The notes under the pieces were generated by a model. That model was not told the DNA's origin. It did no database searches and saw only the letters and a program-made list of their open reading frames with translations. Of a stretch of 64,000 nucleotides of DNA, positions 1 through 12,598 are shown piece after piece (within the stretch, counting starts at the first letter, position 1; every line of letters starts with the position of its first letter). The DNA is taken from NCBI RefSeq assembly GCF_022201045.2, contig NC_068564.1:2170001-2234000 (forward strand). The letters run 5' to 3'. This DNA comes from Citrus sinensis (taxonomy: Eukaryota; Streptophyta; Magnoliopsida; Sapindales; Rutaceae). The position numbers and the translations under genes are program-made.

Positions 1-129
1 TAGGGAATTTAAGAGCAAACATTTACAAATATAATAGAAACATGGAGTATTTTCGCCTTATTTTATTTGTTTTCACTTGAGATATTCATTTTGAATCAAG
101 AACGGCAACCGGTGACATATCTGGCTGTA

Positions 130-3100
130 TCATTTAACCAAATTCATGCTGAAATCCCAGAGCTTCTTTGCCAACTCCATGTTCTGGCCTTGCGAATTTG
201 GCTTGTAGATGTTACTGTCAGAGAAGTACTCGCCGCTTACACCCTGGACTTGGGGATGCAATGCCACGTAGCATGTTGTAGCAGCCCCCTGTAATCAGAT
301 TCAGGAATTTGTACAAAGCAGAATTAATGAACTGAAAGTGTATAATGGAACTTCAATTTCACAAAACTCTCATGCAAGCAAATAATTATTGTATAAAAAG
401 ATGTAAAACTTTCACTAGTTTGGCTATCATATGTCGGTAAGGCAGTAAGCATATGGTCCGCAGCTACTCCTCATTCTATGACTTCTTGACAAGCTTAAAT
501 GAAAAATATGGAATTACATCTAGACAGAAAAGATGATTAAAATTTTAGAGGGTATGTAAGCACATCACAAAATCATTTCTATATATGTATTCAACATGAT
601 ATAAAAACTTACCTGTGGAATATTTTTTAGCACGAGTTTACCGACAGTATTACAAAAGCCTGCATCAAACCAAGGAAAAAGTAAAAAATGAGACCATTAG
701 AGGCATTTGCATCAGGCTCGTGACAGTGAAATACATGGCAAATAAGGCAACATATTAGAAATGTTAAATGATGAGAAAGTCCTCATAACAAATGTAATTA
801 ATACATCAAAATATTCCCAAGCATTAGTACATGGACGAAAATAAGTTAAAAGGAGTTCAGGGAATAATATTACCAATTCCTGCTAATTGGCTCTAATACC
901 AACAAAACAATTTTACGACATTAACAACACACCTGTTTGCCTTCTCTAATGTTATACAACTAGAAGACCGAGTTAATTGCAGTCCAGTCATAAACTACTA
1001 GTCACAACATGAAATGCTAAAAAAATCACCTCTTAAGATTCCATTATAACGGAAAAGATTGGTGACAATTGATCCTGGATGAAGTGAATTCGCAGTTATG
1101 TTCACTCCATCTTCCTGTTAAAAAAAAAAAAGCACCATTAGGATCGAGACCATTACGCATGTAGCAAGCAAATGACCCAAAAGTGTAGTACAAGCATGTG
1201 CCTGTATTGACAAATAAGTGGAGACATAATTGAGGATAGAAGAAAAGAGTATGGGAAAGTTTTGCATTTTCCTCATGCATTAAAGAAAATAACTGGATCA
1301 CTTCTAAAATGGCAGAGATAGAAGAGAATAACAAATCAAACAATTAAAAGAAATGCTGGCTGAGAGAGTACAGTTTTCTCAAAAGAATTTGTAATTCAGC
1401 AAAGCAGGAAACAGACAGCAAATTCAATCGTACTTGAGAAAAAATCTACCTTCAAATGTTTTGCAAGCTCTTTAGCATGCAAAATGTTGGCAAGCTTCGA
1501 TTGGCCATACGCACCAAAACTGTTGTACCTGCACATAAGCAAGTCCATACAGTCAAACTAATTGTGCATAACTTCAGCATGTGCATCAAGATTCAACAGG
1601 TCTACATAGGGCCTCAGATTTTCAAAACTCAATATGACACCCTAGGATATGTAAAGAATACCTCTGCATAAAGCATGAAAATAGTCTAGAGTGAATTAGG
1701 GATCAATTTTTGAAACATATGAAGATGCTTAACACTTTATTGTTGAATTGCTTATCAATTAGTTTTACTAATGATCATCAAAAGAGGAATTTCCAGATAA
1801 ATAGAAGACACTGTAACATTTTGGAGTTCATTAATATCATCAAAGCTTCACATTCAAGTACTATTTTCAATATTTCGCTGAAAGGGCTAGTACTTTCAAC
1901 CTTGTCAACTTTTTGGGAAGTTCCAGAATTGAGTTGACAACACCAGGTTTATGTCATGTAAATAGCCAATGAAAATGAACAGGCAGATGTGTAACATTTC
2001 AATAGCCAAGAAACCCTCAAAAAGATTTGTGAAGATGTATACTGAACAGTAATCCTCTAAAAAATACTAGTTTAAAGTCTTATAAACACCCAAGTGGCTT
2101 AATTAATATTAATTTCCCAAAGAAACATCTCTTCAGTACACAAGTGATTAATAAATGATTGTCAAGGATATCATCTGAAAATTATAATAAAAAATAAATT
2201 GAGTTTGTGGCTGGATAGTCTTACGCTGACTCATCATTGATTTTGTCAAAACGAATTCCTTCACTATAAGCAAAACGATGAGCCTCTGAGGAGACATTCA
2301 CAATTCTTCCTTCCCTGCTACTCTTTTGCGCTGTCTTCTTCATGGTGTCCAATAAAAGATGAGTCAGCAGAAAATGACCTGGAGAAAAACAAGGTCACCC
2401 CACTTTTCGGTCAATCACCAATGCATCAGAAGCAAACAGAAAAGAACAACTTTAATCATTCAAAACTGCTGAAATTGTAGCAATTCACTGTGCCAGAACA
2501 AATAGGCAGAGGCAAGTAATAAATTCTATAATTTTATTTGAAGAAGTATACAGGGAATTGATATTTAATTTGTCTACATCAAGATGAAACAAGTGTCCTC
2601 CTAAACCTGAGGAGACCCAAACACAGCCAAACCATTGTAAGTTGTAACTTCCATCGAATAATACTGTTCTGTCTTAAAAGATTTGAAAACAATTTTGGCA
2701 ATAATATAAACTGAAAACCTATGCTTGTTGTTGCCATTACCAGTCCTGTTTAAGAGCATCAATTTAATAATATATACTTGAAATATATGTACGCACCCAA
2801 GTGATTTGTTGCAAACTGTAGTTCTATGTTGTCTTTCGATAGCATGAATGGGCTTGCCATTATTCCTGCATTGTTTCTTATAATAGAAAAGAAAATTAGT
2901 TCCTGTAGAACAAATCATCGAGCTCAGTGATACCCAACAGAAAAATTTTGCACATTTGAGTCTAAAATGAAGAAATAAGACGAAACAACATAGGACATTC
3001 ATGCAGAGAGAGTTTGCAGATAAGTTGCACGTGTGAATTAGTACAAGAATAAATGAAGCAGTGAAATAAAATCTACCATAGCAGCTCTTATTTCTATTCT

Positions 3101-4397
3101 TACATTAGGATATTCAGTGGACGACCCTGGCTATTATATTCTGAAGCAAATTTTCTCACAGATGCCAAGGAACTGACATCCAACTCCATGGCATCAACTT
3201 TAGCAGAGGGGATTTCCTTGACTATTGCCTCTCTAACATCTTTACCAGCAGCCATATTCCTGACCGCCATAATCACATGGACACCACGCAAGGCAAGGAC
3301 ACGTGCAGTTTCAGTGCCAATACCACTTGATGCTCCTATGATCACAATGTCCAAGCAGCAAATAAAAAATGAATAACAAAAACTGTTAATATATAAAGCA
3401 CATACTTATGTAAATCAACTACCCCTCATGTTTAAAACATCAACATATTTTCTGCAATTGTGCCGTCCTTGCCCAATTCAAAAGCAAAAATCAAGGAAAT
3501 GTCCAAAGCATCAATATCAGAGAAAAATTAAAAATTTCCACGTAAGCGAGTTCGGTTCCTCTTTGAAGCTGAAAGAGGGGGCCCACCGGGGGGGGGGGGG
3601 GGGGGGGGAATTCGAAACTTCTTTCGGAAAATCCCTCAAATATTAATGTTCTTTCAGGACAGCACCATGTTCATCTTGTCGACCACACAAAAATAGGGCA
3701 TTAGAGTATATGGAGTAATTAACATATCATCTCACCGCCAAATCCATCTGATTTTAACTCTAAATTTTCATGAAAATTGGTTGTCTGTGCAGAATTATCA
3801 ATTTGAACAAGATTTTATAATCATTTTCACCAACCAACAATGGATCCAAATATGTTAATCAAAGTTGGCAACAATACAACACAACACGATGACGGTAAAG
3901 TGAAAAAAAAAGAAAAAGAAAAAAAAAAGATTTCCTGTTTTAGTTAAAAAAAAAAAAAAGATGACGGTAAAGTAAAAACCAAGGAAACAAAGATTTCCTG
4001 TTTTAGTTAAAAAATAAATAAATAAATAAAAGCATTCATTTCATTGAAAAATCTCTGATTTTCATGGGCCACATAACAGTATATCATCAGAAACATTTAA
4101 AGGGATAAACAGACCAAAGGTCCCATATTTGCTACGGAAACAGGAAACTTTACTTCCATAACAACCAAAACAATATTATCAGAACTTGAAATTTCCAGCC
4201 CAGATCTACCGAATATCCCAAGCATTCAATAAAATGAAAACAATGCAAATTTCATTTTATCGCAATTATTAAGACAAAAAAAAAAAAAAACCTGTGACAA
4301 TGGCTGTGAGGCCAGTGCCATCAATTCCTTGAGTAACTTCCTCAGCTGTTGAGGAAGCCGAGAACCCAGATGGCCCTTTTCTGCTAAACAGCCACAT
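130..4397 (-). CDS. TIC32: TIC32-like short-chain dehydrogenase/reductase (plastid envelope SDR family)
   Basis: Eight exons in transcript order: 4397-4292, 3335-3104, 2876-2797, 2378-2225, 1528-1450, 1114-1030, 659-613, 288-130 (942 nt, 313 aa), all GT-AG and phase-consistent. The product is a classical NADP(H)-binding SDR: TGASSGIG at residues 35-42, NNAG at 114-117, and the catalytic YxxxK as Y198/K202 (YGQSK). The N-terminus ([20 protein letters not shown]) closely resembles Arabidopsis TIC32, a protein of the inner chloroplast envelope described as a redox-sensing regulator of protein import; the substrate is not readable from sequence. The family is about 315-322 aa, so it looks full length. 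Other members of the family are annotated as retinol dehydrogenase-like, so the exact paralogue is uncertain. The start is fixed by exon 1 homology. A repeated (GAAAAAAA)-type tract lies immediately 5' of the ATG. Confidence 0.9.
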
Positions 4398-4450
4398 GTT
4401 TTTTCTTTTTTTCTTTTTTTCTTTTTTTCTTTTTTTCTTTTTTTTTAGCT
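4398..4450 (-). repeat. (CTTTTTTT)n microsatellite abutting the TIC32-like start codon
   Basis: About five units of C followed by seven or eight T run up to the base before the start codon. On the gene's strand this is a (GAAAAAAA)n leader. It would lie in the 5' UTR and could make a nearly structureless, poly(A)-binding leader. Slippage here could change leader length between accessions. Confidence 0.85.
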
Positions 4451-6401
4451 CGCACAAACAAAGTTACGGTTGTTACAGCGTTACGGGCTTCTTATGAGTT
4501 ACGATCAAGAATGAAGGGCAACGACAGTTGATACGTATTAGCCGTTTAGGAAGCCGTGTAGTCATTCACCGACCGGTGAAGGTTGTGTGACTGCAATCTT
4601 GCTAGATTCGTATCGCGTTGTTGCCTTCGAAAGTTGGTGTCACTTACAAGCCACGCAATTTGATTTGATCATCGTTCATAAATTATTCACCATCTTTGAT
4701 AACGTAGGTGTGACACCGATTTGGCCCCGACAAGACAAAGCTCTGAGAAAAAAATAATAAATAAATAATATATAATCCAAACCTTTTTAAGCACGTGTCT
4801 TATCATACTTAGCAATGTATTTAATTAATACAACACGACAGGAAACGTACAACATCAACACGGGTTGCATGGCCGATCCTATCGGTTTTGTTGGGCCACG
4901 ATGGCCCAATTTTAAAACAAACCCAAGCCCAATCCAAGCCGGATCAGCTCCCGATAACAACAACCCGATAATAGACCCTAACTACCCGCACGTGTAAACG
5001 GTATCGTCCTATCGATAGCGTCACGTGCAGAAACCACAATCAATCGCAGTAGCGGAAAAAACACAGCGTCACAGCGATTAGAGAAACCCTAGCGCCAGCT
5101 CCCCGTCCCGTTTTCGCAGACTCCACTTTTATCTGGAAAAAAATTGTCTTCGTTTAAGCTTCGGCGGTAAGCTAATCAAAATTCTGTAATTCTCTTATGA
5201 CCAAAAATATGTTATTTTTATTATGGATTATGAACTTAATTAATGAAAATGTTAAATGTATTTTTTTATCAAAATGATGTTTTGCTTGTTAGTTAGCTTA
5301 GTTCAACTATATAGGAAAGGAAATTGCAAAATTGTAAACTTCTTTTATTTTTTTAGCATCTATTTGATTACTTGTTCTTAAAATTTATCTGCATCCCAGC
5401 TTAATTTTATTTTTTAACGAACTTGATACTATAGTATAGCATTAGCTTATTGCTGCACCGGAATAATCTATAATAACTTAATGATGTTATCAAATTGGAA
5501 AACAAATTTCTCTTGATATAGCTGAATGAATTTTGGCTTGCATTTTATGGGTTTTGAAAATGGTAGACTGTCATTGTTTCATTCTAGCGATGTCTAAAGT
5601 GGAATTTTTGGTTGGGAAAAGAGTGGAATTTATGCTACGGAGAATGATTCATGGAGAATTTTTTGCATACGAAGTGGCATATGATAGTCTCATTTGAACT
5701 CTGCAGCAACAAGCACTATTTTGAATGGTATTTGAAAAAAATTGAAGTCTCAAAATAAGTCTTTGGAAGTTTTTCTGACAGGACAAGCATCGAGAGCCCC
5801 TCCTCTTGTCCAATTTCTCTTTGTTTCTTCGGAAGGTTTGGTCGCACCTTTAATGGGAAAACGGTTTGGATTTCACATATTAATGAAACAGGGGCCCACA
5901 AAAATATAGCTCCTAAAAAGCAACATTAATTCTTCTATTAAGTTTTTGTGTATATATGTTCATTATCGGTAGAACTCGGATCATTCCTAGATGCTTTCTG
6001 TGGAGTAGATGTCTTGGCTTTGTACAAATAACTCCTGCATGCTATAATACCAAATTTTCATTTTTAGTCTAAATAGAATTTGGTTTTAGTTAAAACACTA
6101 GCATTTTCTTTTGAAATGTAATTTCAATTGTAACATTTCATGTTGTGCTGTTTATAGAGTGACAACTGAAAAGACTGAGGAAGTTTTCCTGACAAGAATG
6201 CCCTTACACATGTTATTGGAATCCAGCATTGAGTCAGTTTGGGAAGTGTTGATGAAGAGTTTCTGTCCTCGTAACGAAGATAATCTTCTGAAGAACAAGA
6301 AGCCTTCTTTTCCTCTGTTACTTTTTTGCTATTGAAATAGAGGTGCAAGTTCTTTTCACTCTCTAGGAGCTACGTAAAGTTTTTTGCTGCGTCCTCTTTA
6401 A
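4451..6401. other. Intergenic region and 5' UTR/intron of the SKP1-like gene
   Basis: From about 5050 on this is probably the leader of the plus-strand SKP1-like gene, with an intron from about 5167; a second non-coding exon near 6157-6340 is possible (acceptor TTTATAG before it). I see no protein gene here. The short open frames on both strands lack homology-like features. Confidence 0.5.
4892..5091. promoter_or_regulatory. Shared upstream region with site II elements and telo-box
   Basis: Two site II motifs lie head to head: TGGGCC at 4892-4897 and GGCCCA at 4903-4908. A telo-box-like AAACCCTA is at 5084-5091. Both motif types are known from promoters of plant growth and translation genes. 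The region separates the minus-strand TIC32-like gene from the plus-strand SKP1-like gene. The telo-box is probably near the transcription start of the latter. A donor-like GTAAGC near 5167 suggests that its 5' UTR is interrupted by an intron. Function is inferred from motifs alone. Confidence 0.5.
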
Positions 6402-9387
6402 ATGTCCGAAGGTGCAATGGCAGTAGTCAAACCTGAGGTATGTTGTGTAATTGTTTCATGAATATCTTTGGTCTCTTTCTTCGATTATGTTCTTTTTAAT
6501 TAGTTAGTAGAAACAATGGATACCAGATTATTCTTTGGAAATGTAGCAAGGAGCAATGGCTTTTTTATGGTGTAGTAAGTATATGTTTAGGTATTTTGTT
6601 GTTAATCTAGGTTTTTACTTCAATAACCAATTTTGCTGTGTATTTTGTTGTTTAGGTATTTTGTTGTTAATCTAGGTTTTTACTTTAATAACCAATTTTA
6701 TGGTGTAGTAAGTATATGTTTAGGTATTTTGTTGTTAATCTAGGTTTTTACTTCAATAACCAATTTTGCGGATTCATTATAGTTTTGTCCTATGTTAAAT
6801 GCTTTGATCACTGGATAGAGCCTAGAAACTGAACTTCTAGTGTTTGAGAGTTGGAATGTGCAATACAATGATCTAGCTATGATCATCTACTTATTTATTT
6901 GTTTATTTATTTTGCCTTTAGCGGCCTGTCAGTCTTGATTCTTACTTGGTGTTGATTTTGGTTTGATGAGTCCAGATGAAGTCTTATATCTGGGTCCAAA
7001 CTACTGATGGTTCAATCCAGCAAGTAGAAGAGGAGGTTGCCATGTTTTGTCCCATGATTTGCCGAGAGATTATTCAAACAGGAATGGGATCTTCCAAAAA
7101 CTATGCTATATCACTTCCACAAAGGGTCAATCCTGCTATTTTTGGATTGGTACTTGATTACTGCCGGTTTCATCAAGTACCAGGCCGCTCAAATAAGGTG
7201 TGTTCTGCTTTCTCTGTTCCTTGCAAGATTTCTCGTGTCTGGTAGATAATATTCCTTCTAAATTGTTTTTTAGTGAAAGGGATATAAAGACATAAAAAGT
7301 GCTAATTTCTGACCCACTGGAAAGCTGTGGTTATATTCGTTTTTAATTTATCCTTTTAATTTTTAGTATCGTTGGAAGATAATATGGCACCCATCCACAT
7401 GGTTTTGATTTTTGTGTTTGCTTGTTAAATGTCTAGGAACGTAAAATGTTTGATGAGAAGTTTATCCGTATGGATACTAAAAAGTTGTGTGAGCTTACTT
7501 CTGCTGCTGACAGCCTCCAATTAAAGCCTTTGGTGGATCTCACTAGTCGTGCGCTTGCTCGAATTATTGAAGGAAAAACTCCTGAGGAAATACGCGAGAC
7601 ATTTCATTTACCAGATGATCTCACGGAGGTCTGTGCTGCTACCAAGAAATCAATTGTATTGATGTTTAATTCTTTTTCGGGTTTTTCATGGAGATATTGT
7701 TCTGATTCAGGAAGAGAAGTTGGAACCCTTAAATAATGTAACTGATGATCCGCGTATTCGGCTTTTGAATCGATTATATGCGAGGAAGAGGAAAGAGTTA
7801 AAAGAGAGGGAGAAACTTAAGGTGGCTTAAGTTGTAGCATCCTAAACTTCTTACATACTCTCTCTTTGGACTAAGTTCATATCTATTTATTAATTGCATA
7901 TAATTATGTGGTGTTGAAGTACTGAAATTGGGGAATACATTTTTGCAGTGCTAACAATTTCATTCTCCTTATATGTCAGAATGTTGAGGTCGAGGAGGAG
8001 CATGTGGATGAGCGCTCAGTTGATGATCTATTGTCATTTATAAATGGGGGGAATGGAGGTATATATGAGAAATATTCTTCATTTTTTAGTGCATCACTTA
8101 CAGTATTCCCTATGCATCAGGTGTTTAACTCAGTACTTGTAGACCTTACATAGTCTAACCATAGTAACTGTGCGAGTAGTATAGCTGCAGTACAACACCA
8201 TGGCTACAAACCATTATTATTACCAATGTCTAATCCTTTACTTCTTGTAGCCTTTCTAAACTTATTAAGTGCTTTCTGTCTCTCAGATTCAAAGGGGATT
8301 AAAACAAACAAGAACAAAAAGAAAAACCGAAGAAGAAAAGATCAACTAAAGGACTCTTCTACAAACAATTTAAATGGAAACCACAAGGTCTGATATATTC
8401 TCTCTTTCTCTCTCTTCCTATCTATATTGTCCTGTGTCTGTGTGCCATGTCTGCTGCATCGCATGTTTCATGATGCATACCTGTTTGTGTTCAATAATCA
8501 TCATGCTGCTATTGTAATTATTGTTATTTCTCCATTTTTGTGCTGATATTGACACAGAAAAGCCAGATCGGCTATATTCCTCTTGTTGATATGCTGTCTT
8601 TCTTTTTGCTCTTTTAGGAGTTCAACTCTCTCCATTCAGCTTTCCATAATGGCGGGCTTAATGATATTGCGGTGTCCACTCCCCATAAGACTTCAAAATT
8701 GCAATGTTCTACTGCTGTTACCTGTTCACCAAAGATGGAATTTGATGATGGTGAAATTGATGATGATCTAGATCCTGCGATGAAGGAGGAGCTTGACAGG
8801 TTAGCCGGACATGTGGAGCTTCTATTGAGATGATGAATTCAAATTTTTAACTGAGAACAGGCATTTTAATTCTATAAATAGAAGTCTATACTCTCTTGAT
8901 ATAAGACCATTATAGATATCGACTTAAGTTACATGCCAAACCGTCATCTAGAAAGATTGCTTATTATTTGATTTGGTTGAAGTATGTCTATTTACAAGTT
9001 TATTTCCAATTAAGTGTGCTTGGATATATAAAATAACAAGAACAATGTGCCACTCTTTGTTAAATCCTCCAACTGCATTGTTGGTCAATCATGCTTATGA
9101 TCAACTGTAGGGAAGTAGAGGACTTTGCTAGGCGATTGAATTCAGATTGGCCTCAAAGGATGCAAGAGATTTTATCATTGGGTCAAGATAGGAGACTTGT
9201 ACAAGTATCAATGAACGGCAACTGTTCCAGTCGTAGATGTACAAGTAAGTTGTTTCCTGGCATTGTTCCAGAGTTGGTCTTCATGAAAATCTCTGCCTTT
9301 GGGCATTGAGAAGGGAAGTTGTTATGGTTGTTAGCTAATATACAAAACACAATTTCTGGGTTTTAAACAGGTTTGGACAGTAGATAA
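6402..9387 (+). CDS. ASK21: SKP1-like protein 21 (SCF E3 ligase adaptor family, long form)
   Basis: Nine coding exons: 6402-6437, 6976-7197, 7437-7628, 7711-7821, 7980-8058, 8287-8387, 8618-8799, 9111-9244, 9371-9387 (1074 nt, 357 aa). The SKP1 fold fills exons 2-4: the N-terminal POZ part (SYIWVQTTDGSIQQVEEEVA), then the C-terminal dimerisation helices with LADLT-like and EIRETFHLPDDLTEEEK segments. The extended tail with a lysine-rich stretch, an acidic DDGEIDDDLDP block and DFARRLNSDWPQRMQEILSL is what separates ASK20/ASK21 from ordinary SKP1 proteins of about 160 aa. SKP1 proteins bridge cullin-1 and F-box proteins; whether this long form does so is not shown by sequence. The start MSEGAMAVVKPE is in a small first exon preceded by a non-coding leader. 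Confidence 0.92.
6571..6766 (+). repeat. Three-copy tandem repeat in the first coding intron of the SKP1-like gene
   Basis: Units of about 50-80 bp containing TTTAGGTATTTTGTTGTTAA and ending ACTTCAATAACCAATTTT occur three times. The middle copy is shortened at its left end. Copies differ by only a few bases, so the expansion is recent. Confidence 0.8.
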
Positions 9388-10138
9388 CGCAATCCAAGAT
9401 CAATAATTTATATGCCAGAAGTGTTGGCAACTTTGAATGCTTCAAGCACGTGGCAGCACTGACTTTGCTGCTGAAAGATGTTAGTTACATGTGAGTTATT
9501 TGTTCGTTTTTTCACCTCCAACATGTAATTTTCGTTTTGAGCATCTTGTACATCTAAAAATAGTTGGCAAAAAAAAAAAAAAAAAAAAAAGGAACTCTTA
9601 CAGTGAGAATTGAGCAAAATCTGTTTGTTTGCCTTCATTTTATGTTGCCGCAAGTTGGTTGTGATTTTCAGCCATTGTAATTCATTAGCTGTAGCTTCTG
9701 TATTTAGAACATTTTGAGTGAAAGGCCTGAGCCTGAACCTTGTTACAACGCATTGCCCATTCTAATTTTAAAAATCCGGCTACCCGAAAGTAAGAAACAT
9801 TTCTAATAACAAAAAGCAAGAATCCGAGGGCAAAGAAAAAGCGAATGGTCAATCTTCTAGACTTCTTATGGTTGGCCATAATCATTTTCGTACAGGACAA
9901 ACTAACTGGGAATTGATGTAACCCTATGGACTAAGAGGGAATTAACCCCTTGAAGCCAAGCATGTTACATTTCCTTGCCCTAAAGGAAAGTAAAAACAAA
10001 CTACTGTTAGAAACCCAATATGAAACCAAACACACACACACACACACCACAGAAACTGAAAAAAAGTGAATAAAACATTTTCTTTTATAATTCTTGAGCT
10101 GGGAGAATAAAAAGCTTTAAAAGCATTATGTCTATGTA
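9388..10138. other. Convergent 3' UTR region
   Basis: This lies between the stop codons of two convergent genes. It holds their 3' UTRs, an A-tract at about 9570-9591 and a short (CA)n run near 10031-10047. No further gene is visible. Confidence 0.6.
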
Positions 10139-10897
10139 TCAGTTTTTCACCTTATTCCCATTAGCACAGTAATACTTCTTAAAAGCTTTGGGGAGATAAA
10201 CAGGCAGCAAGAACCCAAAAAGATTGAAGCACCAGAAGGCCATATTAGCCAAAGCAAGGGCTCTCCCAAGATACAGCCTTCTCGCTGATGCACTGTTATC
10301 TCCTTCTGCCTTTGAGAACTCTGTCTTTAACCAGTCGACAATAGTGAAAATCCTCCTGGAATTGTAAAAAACGGGCACGAAAACGCGAATTGGCGTCGAG
10401 AACTTATCCGAGAAGGCCACCCCTTCCATGAAAACTTGACTGGCCAGAAGAAACACATGGGGTGCTGCTGCTTTGATCCCTTCTTTATCACCCTCAAATA
10501 TGCCTTCTAATATATAAGCTATTGGGAGAAGCAGCCCTATAATGGCACCGACCAATACGTAGACGCGAAGAATGGTGGTATTGGGATCGAAAACAGAGGA
10601 TTCTTTAGATTGGGGTGGTGGCGGGAAGGCGATCTTGAAAAGAAAGAACATGTAGATGAGTGAAAAGATCACAAAAGCGAAATCTTCAGCACTTATCATG
10701 CTACTTGCTGCGAAAACTGTGACGACTGCGAGGGCATTGAGTTGGCGAAAGCTTAGAAAATTTGATGATGCTTTACTAGGAGTTGCAGTGCTTTTAGTGG
10801 ATTGAAATGATGTCGGATCATCTTGCTGCTTGAATGCTACTTCGTGTTCTTTTGGGAGGCTTATGTCTTTGCTTGTTGCTCCAACCCCACCTGACAT
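10139..10897 (-). CDS. Intronless plant multi-span membrane protein (DUF7733-like)
   Basis: A single 759-nt open frame encodes 252 aa. A hydrophilic N-terminus of about 50 residues rich in Ser/Thr is followed by hydrophobic stretches at about 50-90 (probably two spans), 108-134, 143-162 and 210-237, and a basic tail ending KKYYCANGNKVKN. No enzyme motif is visible. I believe it belongs to the plant-specific family now labelled DUF7733, of unknown function, but this is from memory of its general character, not a search. The ATG is supported by an upstream T-rich leader and by the absence of an in-frame upstream start. Confidence 0.7.
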   Translation of the reverse strand: MSGGVGATSKDISLPKEHEVAFKQQDDPTSFQSTKSTATPSKASSNFLSFRQLNALAVVTVFAASSMISAEDFAFVIFSLIYMFFLFKIAFPPPPQSKESSVFDPNTTILRVYVLVGAIIGLLLPIAYILEGIFEGDKEGIKAAAPHVFLLASQVFMEGVAFSDKFSTPIRVFVPVFYNSRRIFTIVDWLKTEFSKAEGDNSASARRLYLGRALALANMAFWCFNLFGFLLPVYLPKAFKKYYCANGNKVKN

Positions 10898-12598
10898 TTT
10901 TTGTTTCTAATTTTTTTTTTTTTTTTAATCTTTTTGAGCTTCTGAGTTATGAGGGTTCTCTTTACTGAGAAAGGAGATCAAGATTCATGAATTGTAAGAC
11001 ACGCACTTAGTGAGAAAAATGTGAGCCACAATAATAGAGAGCCTCGTTGGGGAGAATTAGTTGGGCAGAGAGAAGGGGAAACACTTGAGGTGCGGAAGGT
11101 TGACACGTGGCATCTGTGGAAGAGTTTAAGGTATGGGAGGAGAGAAAACGTGGCTGATTACGGAGTCAAAAATGTGTGGGCTAACTACAAGCCAGTGGAT
11201 TCGGTTTTTGTCATTTTGTGTGACTGAAAACTGATGGATAGAAATGCAACTTAAAAAGGGTTTTGGTCATAGGGACTCGAACTCATGATGGATAAAAAGA
11301 AAGAAATTGTGTTCGCTTAAATTTAAAAAAACAATTAAACCTACATAATTCGTTGTGGGCGCTCGAATTTATGACCTTATAATTGTAAGGAATGCATTTT
11401 AGCCACTGGGCTAAAATCTAGTGGCTCGAGTGCCCACGTGAATTAAGTTCGGAGACCGTCATGAATTTTTTTTTTTTTTTCAAACAAATTGTTGTATCAC
11501 ACTATTTTTTGTATTTGTGATTAAAAACAATAATAACAATTGTACACACGGGAGGTCTAACAAAGATGAGATCTATGCTAATGCTTTGAAAAATTAAAAA
11601 GAAAATTGCTCTCGAAAAAAGAATTAAAGCCTCTTTGAGATTCAAGTTGAAGAACTATAGTTTAAAAATTATAACATTAAAATATTTAATAAACATTAGT
11701 TGCTGTAACTTGAAAGTTAAATTAATTTAATTTACACATCTTTATTAATTTTATTAAAATTATTATTTAAAAATTATACTTTTTACATATATTAACTTTT
11801 ATTTTATAATGATAATTTTTTTCATAACAATTATATCTTAAAAATTATAACAACTCAATCTTAAATACAACCTTCGGCGAGTGATGTTAGTATTACCAAT
11901 GGCTTTTTATGTAGCTGATGTTTGTGAAAGAGTAATGATATTACAGACGTCCTCAAATTACTCCAAAATTTTCTTTCGTTCGGGATTATAGTGATGCTAT
12001 TGGCAACTAACCACCTTCAAAGGTCCAGATAGAACTCCTTTCCACCATTGAAAAATCTGTGGCTATGAGTTTGATTAGGGCTTACGGCTGCGATAGTGCG
12101 AATCATCTTGCAGAAGTCCGTACGCACGATTCAACATATTAAAATTGTCGCCCAATAGAACAACAGATGAAAAAAACAAAAACAAAAACAAAAAACAACC
12201 AAGCTGAGTCATCAGTTCCATTATTACTTTCAAACTTAAAATCCTAACTTAACTAGCTTGAAAAGAAGAGTATCTCTGTAAGAATGGACACAGGAGTAAG
12301 AGACTTAGGGGAGCACAAAATGACCTTAGCAATAGCTTAAAACCAAATTTATTACAGAAACAATCTTCATAACTAAGAACCCAAATATATATAATCTGCT
12401 ATAATGCTTTAAGAAAAAAAGGACGGGACCAAAACTTTCCTGCAAAATTTGTTTTTTTTTTTGCTTTTTCTTACCTTTCTTTCCTTTCAATTTTCTGACA
12501 GAAGACCACTGGTAAAACTGGAACCTCTGATAAGAATATGGTGGGCAACTAAAACTCTGCACATTCCTATAACTAAATAATCCTCCCCTCTTCCTCCA
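10898..12598. other. Intergenic region with small foldback and MITE-like remnants
   Basis: An inverted repeat at 11355-11437 has arms GTGGGCGCTCGAA and the complement of CTCGAGTGCCCAC. The segment about 11628-11872 is AT-rich with weakly inverted ends resembling Tourist-type MITEs, but I found no clean target duplication. The last few hundred bases are the 3' flank of the minus-strand zinc-finger gene. No protein gene is supported. Confidence 0.4.

Noticed and set aside
11021-11227. Small plus-strand open frame of 68 codons upstream of the membrane-protein gene
   Set aside because: No homology-like features, lies in the promoter of the opposite-strand gene, length is within chance expectation.
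11355-11437. tRNA-like words (GGGCTCGAA-type, AGCCACTGGGCTA) suggesting a SINE or tRNA gene
   Set aside because: No complete cloverleaf or A/B box pair; better described as a small foldback remnant.
11628-11872. Tourist-type MITE
   Set aside because: The ends are only weakly inverted and I could not find a TAA/TTA duplication on both sides, so it is mentioned only as a possibility.
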